A stretch of 64,000 nt of DNA from Clostridium folliculivorans (lineage in GTDB: Bacteria > Bacillota > Clostridia > Clostridiales > Clostridiaceae). The DNA lies in the NCBI RefSeq assembly GCF_024341905.1, contig NZ_BQXY01000006.1, positions 248,001 through 312,000 on the forward strand, in the 5' to 3' direction. The position numbers and the translations under genes are program-made. This document shows, one piece after another, positions 36,864 to 45,625 of this stretch. The stretch's first letter is position 1; each line of letters starts with the position of its first letter. Below the pieces are notes generated by a model. The model was not told the origin of the DNA and made no database searches. It saw only the letters and a list, made by a program, of their open reading frames with translations.

Positions 36864-39800
36864 ATGATAAAAGATGCAGAGGATAATCTTACAGCATTTG
36901 TAGGAGGGGTCTATATTAGTAAGGGCATTATAAAAAAATTAATAAACTTCATTATTATGTTTATATTATGTGTATCAATGGACATTACTAAAGCTAGCGC
37001 AATTGAAAGCGATACGAAATTCAAAAGAGTTGAAACCGAAAATGGATTATCTCAAACATCTGCTCAAGTTATTATTCAAGATTCAAAAGGATATATGTGG
37101 ATAGGAACTTCTGATGGTGCCAATAGATATGATGGACATCAGTATAAGACCTATAAATATGAATTGGACACTAAGAACAGTCTTACTTCAAATAACGTAG
37201 ATGATATTGTTGAAGATAACAATGGATTTATATGGTTAGCTACTAGCAAAGGATTAAACAAACTCGATCCGAGTAAAGAAAAGATAACAAGGTATACAAG
37301 TGATGAAAAGGATGTGAATACCTTATCTAGTAGCAATGTATGGGCTCTTTTAAAGGATAGGGATGGCAATATATGGGCTGGAACTACAGCAGGGCTGGAT
37401 ATATATAATAAAACTACAGATAGTTTTTATAGGTACAGCAATAACCCGAAGGATGACAATAGTTTAAGTAATAACTTTATAACATGTTTGTTTCAAGACT
37501 TGGATGGCTTGATATGGATAGGAACTAAAAACGGCCTTAATAGTTATGATCCTTCTAAAAAGCAATTTACAAGATATTTTAGTAACGAAAATGCAGATGG
37601 AACTAATGATAACAATTATATAACAAAGATATGTGAAGATAGTAGTGGAAATATATGGGCAGGTACATATGATAGTGGAATTAGAAAATATAACAAGTAT
37701 AAGAATACTTATGTAGAGTATAGAAATAAAAGTGATGACAAAAGTTCAATTCCGTCAAATAGTATCCAAGCCTTATATAAGGATTCCTTAGGAAACTTAT
37801 GGATAGGAACAAATAATGGCTTGAGTAAATACGACAGCGTTGCAAATAGATTTGTTAATTATAAAAACAAGTACTATGATCCAAAGAGTCTCGTAAATGA
37901 TGATGTCGTAAGTATATATCAGGATAAATCAGGACTTATTTGGGTAGGAACCAATAAAGGAATAAGTACTTTCCAGCCTTATGTGAATTTTAAAAATTAT
38001 TCTATGAATCCTGCTGAAAAAAATGGCCTTAGTGATGATATGATAAGCGGAGCATATGAAGATAATGAAGGAATACTTTGGGTTGGAACAAATTCTGGAA
38101 CTCTAAATAGGGTTGATAGGTCTACTGGTGAGGTTAAGTACTATAAAAATGAGTCTAATTCTAGAATAACAAGTTTAACTGGAGATTCAGAGGGGCATAT
38201 TTGGTTATCTACTGATAATGGATTATACGATTTTAATAGAAATACTAAAGAATTTAAATTGTACACTACTAGCGTTAAGAAAGATAAAACAGAAACTACT
38301 TCTATTGCAGATAAGAATGTTAAGTTTACATATGAAGATAAGAGTGGAGTTCTTTGGGTGTGTACAAGAGATGGTTTGGATTCTTTAGATATAAGTAGTG
38401 GTCAATTTACGCACTACAAAGATCTATTCAAGCAGAATGGTGTAACTGATAGCTTTATATCATATATATATGAAGACCGAGAAGGTATAATGTGGGTTGG
38501 CTGCGGTCTGGATGGTGGACTGATAAGATTTGATAGAAAATCAAATAAGATAAAGATATATAGAAATGACAGTAATGACAAAAATTCTCTTACTTCCAAT
38601 AGTGTAAAATCTATAGCTGAGGATAGTCTAGGCAACATATGGATTGCGACGAATCATGGATTAAATAGACTAAATAAGGAAAAAGAGCAATTTGAAAGAT
38701 ACACAGAAAAAGACGGGCTTGTTAACAATTATTTGTATGGTGTTTTAATAGACGAATATAATAATCCATGGGTAAGCACTAATGGAGGAATCTCAAAGTT
38801 TGATGTAAATAAAAATACCTTTGTAAACTATGATGAGTCAGATGGACTTCAAGGAAATGAGTTTAATGAATATTCTTTTTATAAAAGTTTTTCTGGCGAA
38901 ATGTTTTTTGGAGGTATAAATGGATTAAATAGTTTTTATCCATCGGAGATCATTCAAACTGGATATGCACCAACAACTTCCATACAGAAGCTTAAAGTTT
39001 TCAACAAGGATATTAATATTGAGAATGAAATACAACTTAAGTATAATGAAAACTACTTTACTTTTGATTTCTTTGTTACTGATTACAAGAATACAAATAA
39101 AAATGAATATGCCTATATGTTAGAAGGTGTGGATAAGGATTGGGTTTATTCATCCAATAGAAATATAGCGTCATATACTAATATAAATAGTGGTACTTAT
39201 GTATTTAAAGTGAAAGGGAAAAACAGCAGTGGAGTTTGGAGTAAGCCAGCTAGTATAAAGATTATAATAACTAAGCCACCATGGAAATCAATTTATGCTT
39301 ATTTGGTATATATTCTTATATTTGTAGCTGTTGTATATTTCGTATGGAACTATGTGAATATTTTGGAGAACTTGGTAAAACAAAGAACTTCAGAGCTTAA
39401 AAGTAAACTTGAAGAAAATGAACAATTGTATGCTAAATTAATTGACAATGAAAAATTCAAAAATAATTATTTTGTTAATTTGTCGCATGAACTAAGAACT
39501 CCTTTAAATGTTATTCTTTCTGCAGTACAATTGGTAAATAACTATGATGAGGAGCAGAATAGGATAAGTAAACCTAAACTCAAGAGTTACATGGATATCG
39601 TAGATAGAAATTCTAATAGATTGTTAAAGGTTATTAATGATTTAATAGATTCATCAAAAATAGAAGCTGGGCAGTATAAGCTTAGATTTATTGAGGCTGA
39701 CATAGTTAATGTAGTTGAAGAAACAGCGCTTTCAATGAAAGACTATATTGAAAGCAACGGATTGGAACTTATAATTGATCCAGATATTGAGGAGAAAAAG

Positions 39801-40151
39801 ATTGAATGTGCGCCTACTGAAATTGAAAGATGCGTGATAAATCTTCTTTCTAATGCAGTTAAATTCACAAATAAAGGTGGAAGTATAACAGTTTTAATAA
39901 ATGACTTAGGTGAGTATGTGCGAGTAACTGTAAAAGACACGGGTATTGGTATATCCCAAGAAAATCAAGGGATGATATTCCAAAGATTTAGTCAAGTAGA
40001 TAATAATTCTATGACTAATAAAATGGGGAGTGGAATTGGCTTGACTTTAGTAAAAAATTTGATTGATTTACATAATGGAACAATAGAAGTGAGAAGTAAA
40101 TTAAACGAAGGTAGCGAATTCATAATGACTTTACCAACAAAAGTATTATAG
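36864..40151 (+). CDS. Two-component propeller sensor histidine kinase (orphan)
   Basis: This ~1,080-residue membrane kinase has an N-terminal signal peptide and about twelve Reg_prop propeller repeats (WIGTSDGANRYDG, WLATSKGLNKLDP, WVGTNKGISTF). A Y_Y_Y domain (FDFFVTDYKNTNKNEYAYMLEG) precedes one membrane segment. The HisKA has His875 in LSHELRTPLN, and the HATPase has NLLSNAVKFTNKGG and GSGIGLTLVK. The propeller is extracellular and, in related clostridial and Bacteroides proteins, senses sugars or glycans. There is no receiver domain or adjacent regulator. The start is uncertain: GGAGGGG at 36903 favours an ATT start at 36915 that gives a proper signal peptide; ATG 36864 has no such site. 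Confidence 0.88.
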   Translation: MIKDAEDNLTAFVGGVYISKGIIKKLINFIIMFILCVSMDITKASAIESDTKFKRVETENGLSQTSAQVIIQDSKGYMWIGTSDGANRYDGHQYKTYKYELDTKNSLTSNNVDDIVEDNNGFIWLATSKGLNKLDPSKEKITRYTSDEKDVNTLSSSNVWALLKDRDGNIWAGTTAGLDIYNKTTDSFYRYSNNPKDDNSLSNNFITCLFQDLDGLIWIGTKNGLNSYDPSKKQFTRYFSNENADGTNDNNYITKICEDSSGNIWAGTYDSGIRKYNKYKNTYVEYRNKSDDKSSIPSNSIQALYKDSLGNLWIGTNNGLSKYDSVANRFVNYKNKYYDPKSLVNDDVVSIYQDKSGLIWVGTNKGISTFQPYVNFKNYSMNPAEKNGLSDDMISGAYEDNEGILWVGTNSGTLNRVDRSTGEVKYYKNESNSRITSLTGDSEGHIWLSTDNGLYDFNRNTKEFKLYTTSVKKDKTETTSIADKNVKFTYEDKSGVLWVCTRDGLDSLDISSGQFTHYKDLFKQNGVTDSFISYIYEDREGIMWVGCGLDGGLIRFDRKSNKIKIYRNDSNDKNSLTSNSVKSIAEDSLGNIWIATNHGLNRLNKEKEQFERYTEKDGLVNNYLYGVLIDEYNNPWVSTNGGISKFDVNKNTFVNYDESDGLQGNEFNEYSFYKSFSGEMFFGGINGLNSFYPSEIIQTGYAPTTSIQKLKVFNKDINIENEIQLKYNENYFTFDFFVTDYKNTNKNEYAYMLEGVDKDWVYSSNRNIASYTNINSGTYVFKVKGKNSSGVWSKPASIKIIITKPPWKSIYAYLVYILIFVAVVYFVWNYVNILENLVKQRTSELKSKLEENEQLYAKLIDNEKFKNNYFVNLSHELRTPLNVILSAVQLVNNYDEEQNRISKPKLKSYMDIVDRNSNRLLKVINDLIDSSKIEAGQYKLRFIEADIVNVVEETALSMKDYIESNGLELIIDPDIEEKKIECAPTEIERCVINLLSNAVKFTNKGGSITVLINDLGEYVRVTVKDTGIGISQENQGMIFQRFSQVDNNSMTNKMGSGIGLTLVKNLIDLHNGTIEVRSKLNEGSEFIMTLPTKVL

Positions 40152-40157
40152 AAATAT

Positions 40158-40204
40158 AGCAGATTCCTAATGACCATATTTAGTTGTTAGGAATCTGCTG
40201 TTTT
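40158..40204 (+). terminator. Terminator after the propeller kinase
   Basis: AGCAGATTCCTAA pairs with TTAGGAATCTGCT, followed by GTTTT. Confidence 0.7.
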
Positions 40205-40299
40205 AAAAACTTATTTTTTAGCTTTACTATTATTTACAATAACAAATTTAGTTTATAATTATAAAATGTTATTATAATCAATTTAATTGGGTGAGTTTA

Positions 40300-40890
40300 T
40301 TGAAAAGAATTAATGGTAAAAATGATACAGATAATTGCTATGAGTTTAGATACAATAATCGTGAGTGTGAAGTCAACGATAACTTAAGTAATAATGTAAA
40401 TGAGTGGAGAACATATAATAATATAAGTTGTCAAAATGGTAATGTTTATTATAATGATAATAGAGTTTTTGTTTTTTTAAGTAGTTACATTTCTAACGGA
40501 AACTCAATAGTACCTTTCGCTAATTCAAATATACAAATAAGTCTAAGGAGTTTTATTATTGGTTTAGCTGTGCATCTTAAAGAAAATGATGGTGAATTAT
40601 TGAGCTTTAATAATAATGTGGTTACTAATGATCCTATAAATAAAAGCTTATTTACAACGAGTAAAGGAGACAAAAATAGATTTATAGGAATATTATCAAT
40701 ATATAGTTCAAATGGTAATGCTATAACACAAAGTTTGAATTATAATATACAGATAAGTATGAAAACTTTTATCATAGTTTTGCTTAGCTACTATAGAGAA
40801 GCTATTCCTCAATTGTATTTTAGAAATAATAATTATGTGATTCCAGAAAGAGTTAATAGAGATTTGGAAGGATTGTTTATAGTAAGATAA
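40300..40890 (+). CDS. Unknown protein with internal duplication (196 residues)
   Basis: The frame begins at TTG 40300 (GGGTGAG upstream; GTG 40291 is an alternative) and ends at 40890. Two ~40-residue segments repeat: VFLSSYISNGNSIV with NIQISLRSFIIGLAVH, and GILSIYSSNGNAIT with NIQISMKTFIIVLLSY. The polar, Asn-rich protein has no obvious signal peptide, though each repeat has a hydrophobic stretch. I recognise no family. It is a single gene after the kinase terminator. Confidence 0.6.
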   Translation: MKRINGKNDTDNCYEFRYNNRECEVNDNLSNNVNEWRTYNNISCQNGNVYYNDNRVFVFLSSYISNGNSIVPFANSNIQISLRSFIIGLAVHLKENDGELLSFNNNVVTNDPINKSLFTTSKGDKNRFIGILSIYSSNGNAITQSLNYNIQISMKTFIIVLLSYYREAIPQLYFRNNNYVIPERVNRDLEGLFIVR

Positions 40891-41106
40891 AAGACTGATT
40901 TTATCAAAGTATAGAAACTAAAATTCAAATTAAATTAGGAAGTTGTACATCTGTAGTTGATTATATTATTTTAAATTTTGTATAATATAGATAGAATATA
41001 TATAGTAGACATATATATAGTTTTTATACATTAATAATGTGCTTTCTTGATATTTTAAACTTTTATTTCAAGAATGATATTAATATATAAGGGTTACCTT
41101 GTATCA
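40891..41106. other. Intergenic region between the duplicated-repeat protein and the Rrf2 locus
   Basis: This is 216 bp of AT-rich DNA before the family-2 remnant, with a possible TATAAT at 40983. No gene, riboswitch or hairpin was recognised. Confidence 0.45.
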
Positions 41107-41170
41107 TATATAAAGATGAAACACTTCAATCTGAAAATATAAATTTAATTATGAAGTAGTATGTCTATAG
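41107..41170. repeat. Family 2 element, internally deleted copy 4
   Basis: It has only the two ends (ATAAAGATGAAACACTTCAA and ATGAAGTAGTATGTCTATAG) with ~25 bp between, about 64 bp in all. It ends 37 bp before the Rrf2 gene. Confidence 0.6.
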
Positions 41171-41207
41171 AATAAAAACATAAGAATGTAGGATGGGTGA
41201 TTTTGTG

Positions 41208-41639
41208 AAAGTTTCAACTAAAGGAAGATATGGATTAAAAGCATTAATAGATTTAGCTATTAACTCGGGAGAAGAAACTGTTACTATTAAGAGTATTTCA
41301 GAGAGACAAAATATATCAGAAGGTTATCTTGAACAAATATTTTGTGTGCTTAGAAGAAGTGGCTTAGTAATTGGCAGAAAGGGTGCACAAGGTGGATATT
41401 CTTTGCCTAAATCTCCAAGTGAGATTACTATAGGAGAGATCTTAAGGATTCTAGAAGGTAGTTTGGTTTTAGTAGATATAAATCATGATAAGGATATAGA
41501 TAGCTTAGATAAGTGTATAAATGATAATCTTTGGGATATGATAAATAAGAAAATAAATCACTATTTTGATTCAATAACCCTTGAAGATTTGGTTAATAAG
41601 TACAAAGATAGTAATGATAGTATCGTATATTTTATTTAA
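41208..41639 (+). CDS. Rrf2-family transcriptional regulator
   Basis: This 143-residue winged-helix protein begins at GTG 41208 (VKVSTKGRYGLKALIDLAIN) with the family HTH SISERQNISEGYLEQIF and wing RKGAQGGYSLPKSP. IscR-type members bind a [2Fe-2S] cluster through three clustered Cys; here only one Cys follows the wing (DKCINDN), so a cluster-independent CymR-like role is more likely. CymR represses cysteine-metabolism genes in Bacillus with CysK. No cysteine gene is adjacent. The start has GGATGGGTG upstream. Confidence 0.85.
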   Translation, partial: KVSTKGRYGLKALIDLAINSGEETVTIKSISERQNISEGYLEQIFCVLRRSGLVIGRKGAQGGYSLPKSPSEITIGEILRILEGSLVLVDINHDKDIDSLDKCINDNLWDMINKKINHYFDSITLEDLVNKYKDSNDSIVYFI

Positions 41640-41646
41640 GAGATTA

Positions 41647-41686
41647 TTAAAGGACTTTATTACTAAATAAAGTCCTTTAATTTTAT
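41647..41686 (+). terminator. Terminator after the Rrf2 gene
   Basis: A perfect 15-bp stem TTAAAGGACTTTATT/AATAAAGTCCTTTAA with a 4-base loop, then TTTTAT. Confidence 0.8.
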
Positions 41687-41791
41687 CTATACTTATAAGA
41701 GTAAGTGAGGAATTATCTCTTCAAGTAAATGTTCTTAGGGAAAAGGTTTAAAAGTTCAAGTTTAAGAATTAATATAAATTAAACAAGTTTG

Positions 41792-41842
41792 AATACACTA
41801 GATTAGTTATTTTGGTTATACTAATCTAGTGTATTTAATTTA
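41792..41842. terminator. Second, orphan hairpin with T-rich tail
   Basis: AATACACTAGATTAGT and its exact inverse form a 16-bp stem around 12 bases. No gene lies between it and the previous terminator (41700-41790), so it may end a small RNA or be a relic. Confidence 0.55.
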
Positions 41843-42000
41843 AAATCATATTTAAAAAATAACTTATATTTTGATATAAATATAATAAATATTTAATAGT
41901 ATCTTAAGATTGATTTGTTATAATTAGATTAATGAATATTTTAGAATTTTCAATAAATTCATATAAATATTTTGGAACACTAGGAAGGAGCCGAAGTTAA

Positions 42001-42573
42001 ATGGATGATAAGATAGTAGATTTTAATGAACTCAAAAATAAAGCGAAGGATAAGGATGTAGATAAGTTTGAGGATTATATCTACGGGTTGTATTACTCGG
42101 TAGCCCAGGGGACTTTATCTATGGCTGATTTCACTACAAAAATAATGAAGTATATGGAAGAAAATGATATTTCACAAGAAAAATTCTTCAATATGCAGAA
42201 AAAGCTTATGGAGAGATATGGGTTTGATTCTAGCTTTTTAGAAAATCAAGCTAATATTTTAGGTATTAATCCTAATTCTGTTGGAAACTTAGGAGCTGGT
42301 CAAAATTATGAAACCATAAGAAAAACTATTAGCTTTACCGAAAAATATAAAGGTAAGACAGTCCCTAAGAGTGTACTTACTTACAGTATTAGTAATAAAG
42401 TAAATGAGTTAGAGCTAATCTTGGAAGGTGACATAGTCATATTAAAAAGTAGTAAAAAGATTGATCTCCAAGATGTTGAGTTAAATGAATTTTTATGTTC
42501 TTACAAGAAGCTTCAAGATGATAAGAATTTGAAGATATCTATTTGTGAGAACGTAGGAGAGTATGAATATTGA
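42001..42573 (+). CDS. Clostridial conserved protein, probably DUF3867
   Basis: This 190-residue cytoplasmic protein begins MDDKIVDFNELKNKAKDKDV. Its helical N-terminal region (EDYIYGLYYSVAQGTLSMADFTTKIMKYMEE) and beta-rich end match, from memory, the DUF3867 family found in Clostridia. Function unknown. AAGGAG precedes the start. It is a single gene. Confidence 0.65.
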   Translation: MDDKIVDFNELKNKAKDKDVDKFEDYIYGLYYSVAQGTLSMADFTTKIMKYMEENDISQEKFFNMQKKLMERYGFDSSFLENQANILGINPNSVGNLGAGQNYETIRKTISFTEKYKGKTVPKSVLTYSISNKVNELELILEGDIVILKSSKKIDLQDVELNEFLCSYKKLQDDKNLKISICENVGEYEY

Positions 42574-42669
42574 TTAGTGTAAAAAAGTACTTGTAAAATG
42601 CAGTGTATACTTAAGCTGAATCTATGAAATATGAATATTTAAGGGAAATAAATATTATATAGAAATATA

Positions 42670-42706
42670 AAAATAGAGCGAAGAAAATTAGTTCGCTCTA
42701 TTTTTA
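42670..42706 (+). terminator. Terminator after the DUF3867-like gene
   Basis: AAATAGAGCGAA pairs with TTCGCTCTATTT around 9 bases, followed by TTTAC. Confidence 0.7.
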
Positions 42707-42841
42707 CTTTATATTGAAGAAAATCACTTAAGTTACTTTTTTATTATTCTGTAAATTGAACTGTATTATAATAGTTATTAAATATAAATTTGTTAAATGG
42801 ATTGTATGTATATAAAATAATCGTAAAAATTAAAAAAAAAC

Positions 42842-42880
42842 AATGAAAAATGTTTTCTTAAAAGCATTTTTCATTTATTA
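42842..42880. terminator. Second hairpin in the plsY upstream gap
   Basis: AATGAAAAATG pairs with CATTTTTCATT; no gene directly upstream. Confidence 0.45.
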
Positions 42881-43150
42881 TAGTAAAGGTAGATAAATTT
42901 AATGGTCAATTTATCAAGATATAAAGGGTATAATTATCTGAAAGATATAACAACTCCTTAAAAAAGTTAGTTGTAGGCAATGTTAAAAAGCCATATTGGA
43001 CTAAGGTTGGTTAAAGTCAGATGTTTTAATGAATTTAATTTCTAAGGTGTTTTTAAACAGAACCTAATTATAAATTTCAAATGTGAGCTGTATATATCAA
43101 AATACAAATATTTGCATGTAACAACAAATGAAAGGAAATGAATTGAATTG

Positions 43151-43759
43151 ATGGACATTTTAATATCTTTGGTTTTAAGTTTAATAGCATATTTGGCAGG
43201 ATCTATACCTACAGGATACATATTGGTTAAAAAGATTAAAGGAATAGATATAAGAACAGTTGGAAGCGGGAATATAGGTTCTACTAATGTAAGAAGAATA
43301 GGTGGAACTTACATATCGCTAGCCACTCAAGTTGTTGATATATTAAAGGGATTACTTCCTGTAGCTATATCGAGCTATTTAATAAATAAAGGAATTATAA
43401 ATATTAATTTTGATAAAAATATACTACTTGCTATTATAGGTATTAGTTCTATAGTTGGACATAACTATCCTATATTTCTAAAATTTAAAGGTGGAAAAGG
43501 CGTTAATACAACAGCAGGAGTGTTTTTGTTCTTAGCTCCTAAAGCATTAATTGCTGCAGCAGTGGTTTTCTTTATATTAAAGTTAGCTACATCAATAGTC
43601 TCAATCAGATCCATGATTCTTGCTATGGCATTAATTATAGCTGCTATATTATTTAAATACCCGAATCCTGTGGTACTTTGTACTGTGTTTGCAGCAGGTC
43701 TTCTAATATTTAGACATAAAGCCAATATAAAGAGACTAATAAAGGGTGAAGAAAAATAA
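43151..43759 (+). CDS. plsY: Glycerol-3-phosphate acyltransferase
   Basis: This ~202-residue membrane enzyme has about five or six helices. The PlsY signatures are GSIPTGYILVK near the N-terminus, GSGNIGSTNVRR and GHNYPIFLKFKGGKGVNTTAG. It transfers an acyl group from acyl-phosphate to glycerol-3-phosphate, the first step of membrane phospholipid synthesis. The start is either ATG 43151 or the preceding TTG 43148. It is a single gene with a strong terminator. Confidence 0.93.
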   Translation: MDILISLVLSLIAYLAGSIPTGYILVKKIKGIDIRTVGSGNIGSTNVRRIGGTYISLATQVVDILKGLLPVAISSYLINKGIININFDKNILLAIIGISSIVGHNYPIFLKFKGGKGVNTTAGVFLFLAPKALIAAAVVFFILKLATSIVSIRSMILAMALIIAAILFKYPNPVVLCTVFAAGLLIFRHKANIKRLIKGEEK

Positions 43760-43800
43760 CAACATAATTTGAGCAATAATCTTAAATATAGATCCAATTT

Positions 43801-43842
43801 AAGCTATATTAAACTAAAAAAGTTTAATATAGCTTTTTTTAT
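43801..43842 (+). terminator. Terminator after plsY
   Basis: A perfect 15-bp stem AAGCTATATTAAACT with its inverse around AAAA, then seven T. The following ATTCTTTAGAAAGTTA is a family-4 left end. Confidence 0.85.
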
Positions 43843-44073
43843 TCTTTAGAAAGTTATGTTTTAGATGCACAAAAAAACTTATGAATGATTAAGTTAAAGT
43901 GTGAAAAAGAAGATGTATGCTAAGCTGAGTAAAAAATAAGAATTATAACAGCAAAATGATAAAATAATTAACCGATAAATAAATAAATGGTGATTTTTTT
44001 GGAGAGTTGGAATATAATTAATTGTATATATACATAAAAATGTTAATTTTACATAAAATGGGGGGCGGTTCAG

Positions 44074-45351
44074 GTGGATTTTTATAATCCTAACGAAAAA
44101 ATAAGGCTCATAAGAAAGCAGCTTGGAATTAATCAGTCACTTCTAGAAGATGTTAATATGACTAGAGCATTTATCAGTATGATGGAAAGTGGCAAAAGAA
44201 GAATAAGCAGAAGAAGTTCTGAGTTATTGGCAAGAAAATTCAATTCGATAGCTAAAGAAATGTCTATTAATATAAATCTAGATGATGAATATTTTTATAG
44301 AGTTCCTGAGGAAGATGCAAGGTTTTACTGTGAAAATGAACTTTCAAAAGATAAAATCAGTCATGAAGAGCTTAATGAAATTATAGAAGTGGCAAAAACA
44401 TATCAGTTAAGGGATATATTAATTAATATATATAAGGCTAATGGGGAGAGATATTTTGCTGAAGCAGATTATATGAATGCCTTTACTAACTTTAGCAACT
44501 CATTAGGAAAATGTAAGGAAATTAATGAAAATTCATTGCAGCCTTATATTTATAATGCTATGGGCGTTTGTAAAATTAGGAGAAATGAAGATGAAGAGGC
44601 AGTTTTTTATTTTAGTCAAGCCTTATGGTATGCAAAAGAACAAGAGAATGATTTGTATTTTATAAAAGCTAGTTACAATTTAGCTTTAGGGTATTCAAAA
44701 ATCAAAGAATATGAGAAGTGTCTAGAAGTCATTGAAAACAATATTGTCGGAAAGGATATAGATGAAGAAAGCGAAGATTTGCTAAAGGCGAGAATATTAA
44801 AAGCTAATACTTATCTAAGGATTGGTAAAAAAGAAGAAGTTCTTCGCGAATACCTAATAATAATTAATACCCTAAAGGAAACTGATATAGATACACTATC
44901 GATGATTTACAATAATATTGCAGAATATCACTACAAAAATGAACAATTTGAAGAAAGTTTAAAATATATTGATAGAGCTCAAAAATTAAGAAGCAGAGAG
45001 TCCATTTCGATTGTTTTAGATACAAAAGGAAAGATATTCTTGAAGCAAGGGCTATATAATGAGAGCATAATGATATTGGAATTAGCTGTAAGTTTTGCAG
45101 AGGAATACAAACAATTCGCAGTTTTGTTTGAAATATATAAAGATTTAATAAAAGTATATGAATTTATAAATGATTTAGAAAGGATAAAAGAAGCTGCGCA
45201 GATGCTCTTGGATACTTTAGATAAAAATAATATTGATAAGGGCAGAACCTACGCCTTATATAAGCTTATAGAAATTAGCACAACAGAAGGAAATATTGAG
45301 GAAAGTCTTAGGTTATTACATAAATTAAAACCTATGTTGATAAGTGAATAA
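44074..45351 (+). CDS. HTH-TPR regulator, RRNPP type (candidate quorum-sensing receptor)
   Basis: This 425-residue cytoplasmic protein has an Xre-type HTH at about residues 7-62 (IRLIRKQLGINQSLLEDVNMTRAFISMMESGKRR). It is followed by about seven helical TPR-like units (YIYNAMGVCKIRRNEDEEAVFYFSQAL, IYNNIAEYHYKNEQFEESLKYIDRA). This is the architecture of RRNPP regulators (Rap/NprR/PlcR/PrgX), whose TPR groove binds a short imported peptide and switches DNA binding. It starts at GTG 44074 with GGGGGGCGG upstream. A small secreted-peptide gene starts 76 bp after its stop, the usual receptor-propeptide layout. Such pairs are known in solventogenic clostridia; its targets are unknown. Confidence 0.8.
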   Translation: MDFYNPNEKIRLIRKQLGINQSLLEDVNMTRAFISMMESGKRRISRRSSELLARKFNSIAKEMSININLDDEYFYRVPEEDARFYCENELSKDKISHEELNEIIEVAKTYQLRDILINIYKANGERYFAEADYMNAFTNFSNSLGKCKEINENSLQPYIYNAMGVCKIRRNEDEEAVFYFSQALWYAKEQENDLYFIKASYNLALGYSKIKEYEKCLEVIENNIVGKDIDEESEDLLKARILKANTYLRIGKKEEVLREYLIIINTLKETDIDTLSMIYNNIAEYHYKNEQFEESLKYIDRAQKLRSRESISIVLDTKGKIFLKQGLYNESIMILELAVSFAEEYKQFAVLFEIYKDLIKVYEFINDLERIKEAAQMLLDTLDKNNIDKGRTYALYKLIEISTTEGNIEESLRLLHKLKPMLISE

Positions 45352-45427
45352 GAATATTGGTTATGTTTAAATTTTAGCAATGATATTAAACATAATTTAA
45401 ATAAATATATTTATGAGGTGGTTAATA

Positions 45428-45571
45428 ATGAAAAATAAATTTACAAAGTTAGTTTTAGCAACTGTATTAATTGGGATGTTTGTGATGCCAACAATAAACA
45501 CTATAAGCCATAATAGCAATTTAGGACAAATAACAATAAATATGATTGCTGACCCAGAACCAAGTTTATAA
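45428..45571 (+). CDS. Small secreted peptide, candidate RRNPP signal precursor (47 residues)
   Basis: The precursor begins MKNKFTKLVLATVLIGMFVM and ends ...INMIADPEPSL. It has a Lys-rich start, a hydrophobic core, then a polar linker and a C-terminal IADPEPSL that could be the mature signal after export and cleavage, like Phr/Qsp peptides. The start has GAGGTGG upstream. It directly follows the HTH-TPR regulator, so the two are probably a receptor-peptide pair. The C-terminal processing site is inferred. Confidence 0.7.
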   Translation: MKNKFTKLVLATVLIGMFVMPTINTISHNSNLGQITINMIADPEPSL

Positions 45572-45589
45572 AAATAAGGTTAAAAAGTG

Positions 45590-45619
45590 TTGAAATTTCC
45601 ATTTTGCAAATGCTATAAT
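45590..45619 (+). promoter_or_regulatory. Extended -10 promoter of the candidate ncRNA
   Basis: TTGAAA (45590) and TGCTATAAT (45611-45619) with 18 bases between the -35 and -10 hexamers. No protein-coding gene follows at the expected distance. Confidence 0.65.
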
Positions 45620-45625
45620 TAACTT

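Larger units (their letters stand above)
42574..43150. other. 577-bp intergenic region before plsY
   Basis: It contains two terminator-type hairpins (42670 and 42842). The remainder is AT-rich with no recognised gene. A weak resemblance to the family-5 left half (GATGTTTTAATGAATTTAAT, about 43020) is noted but not claimed. Confidence 0.5.
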
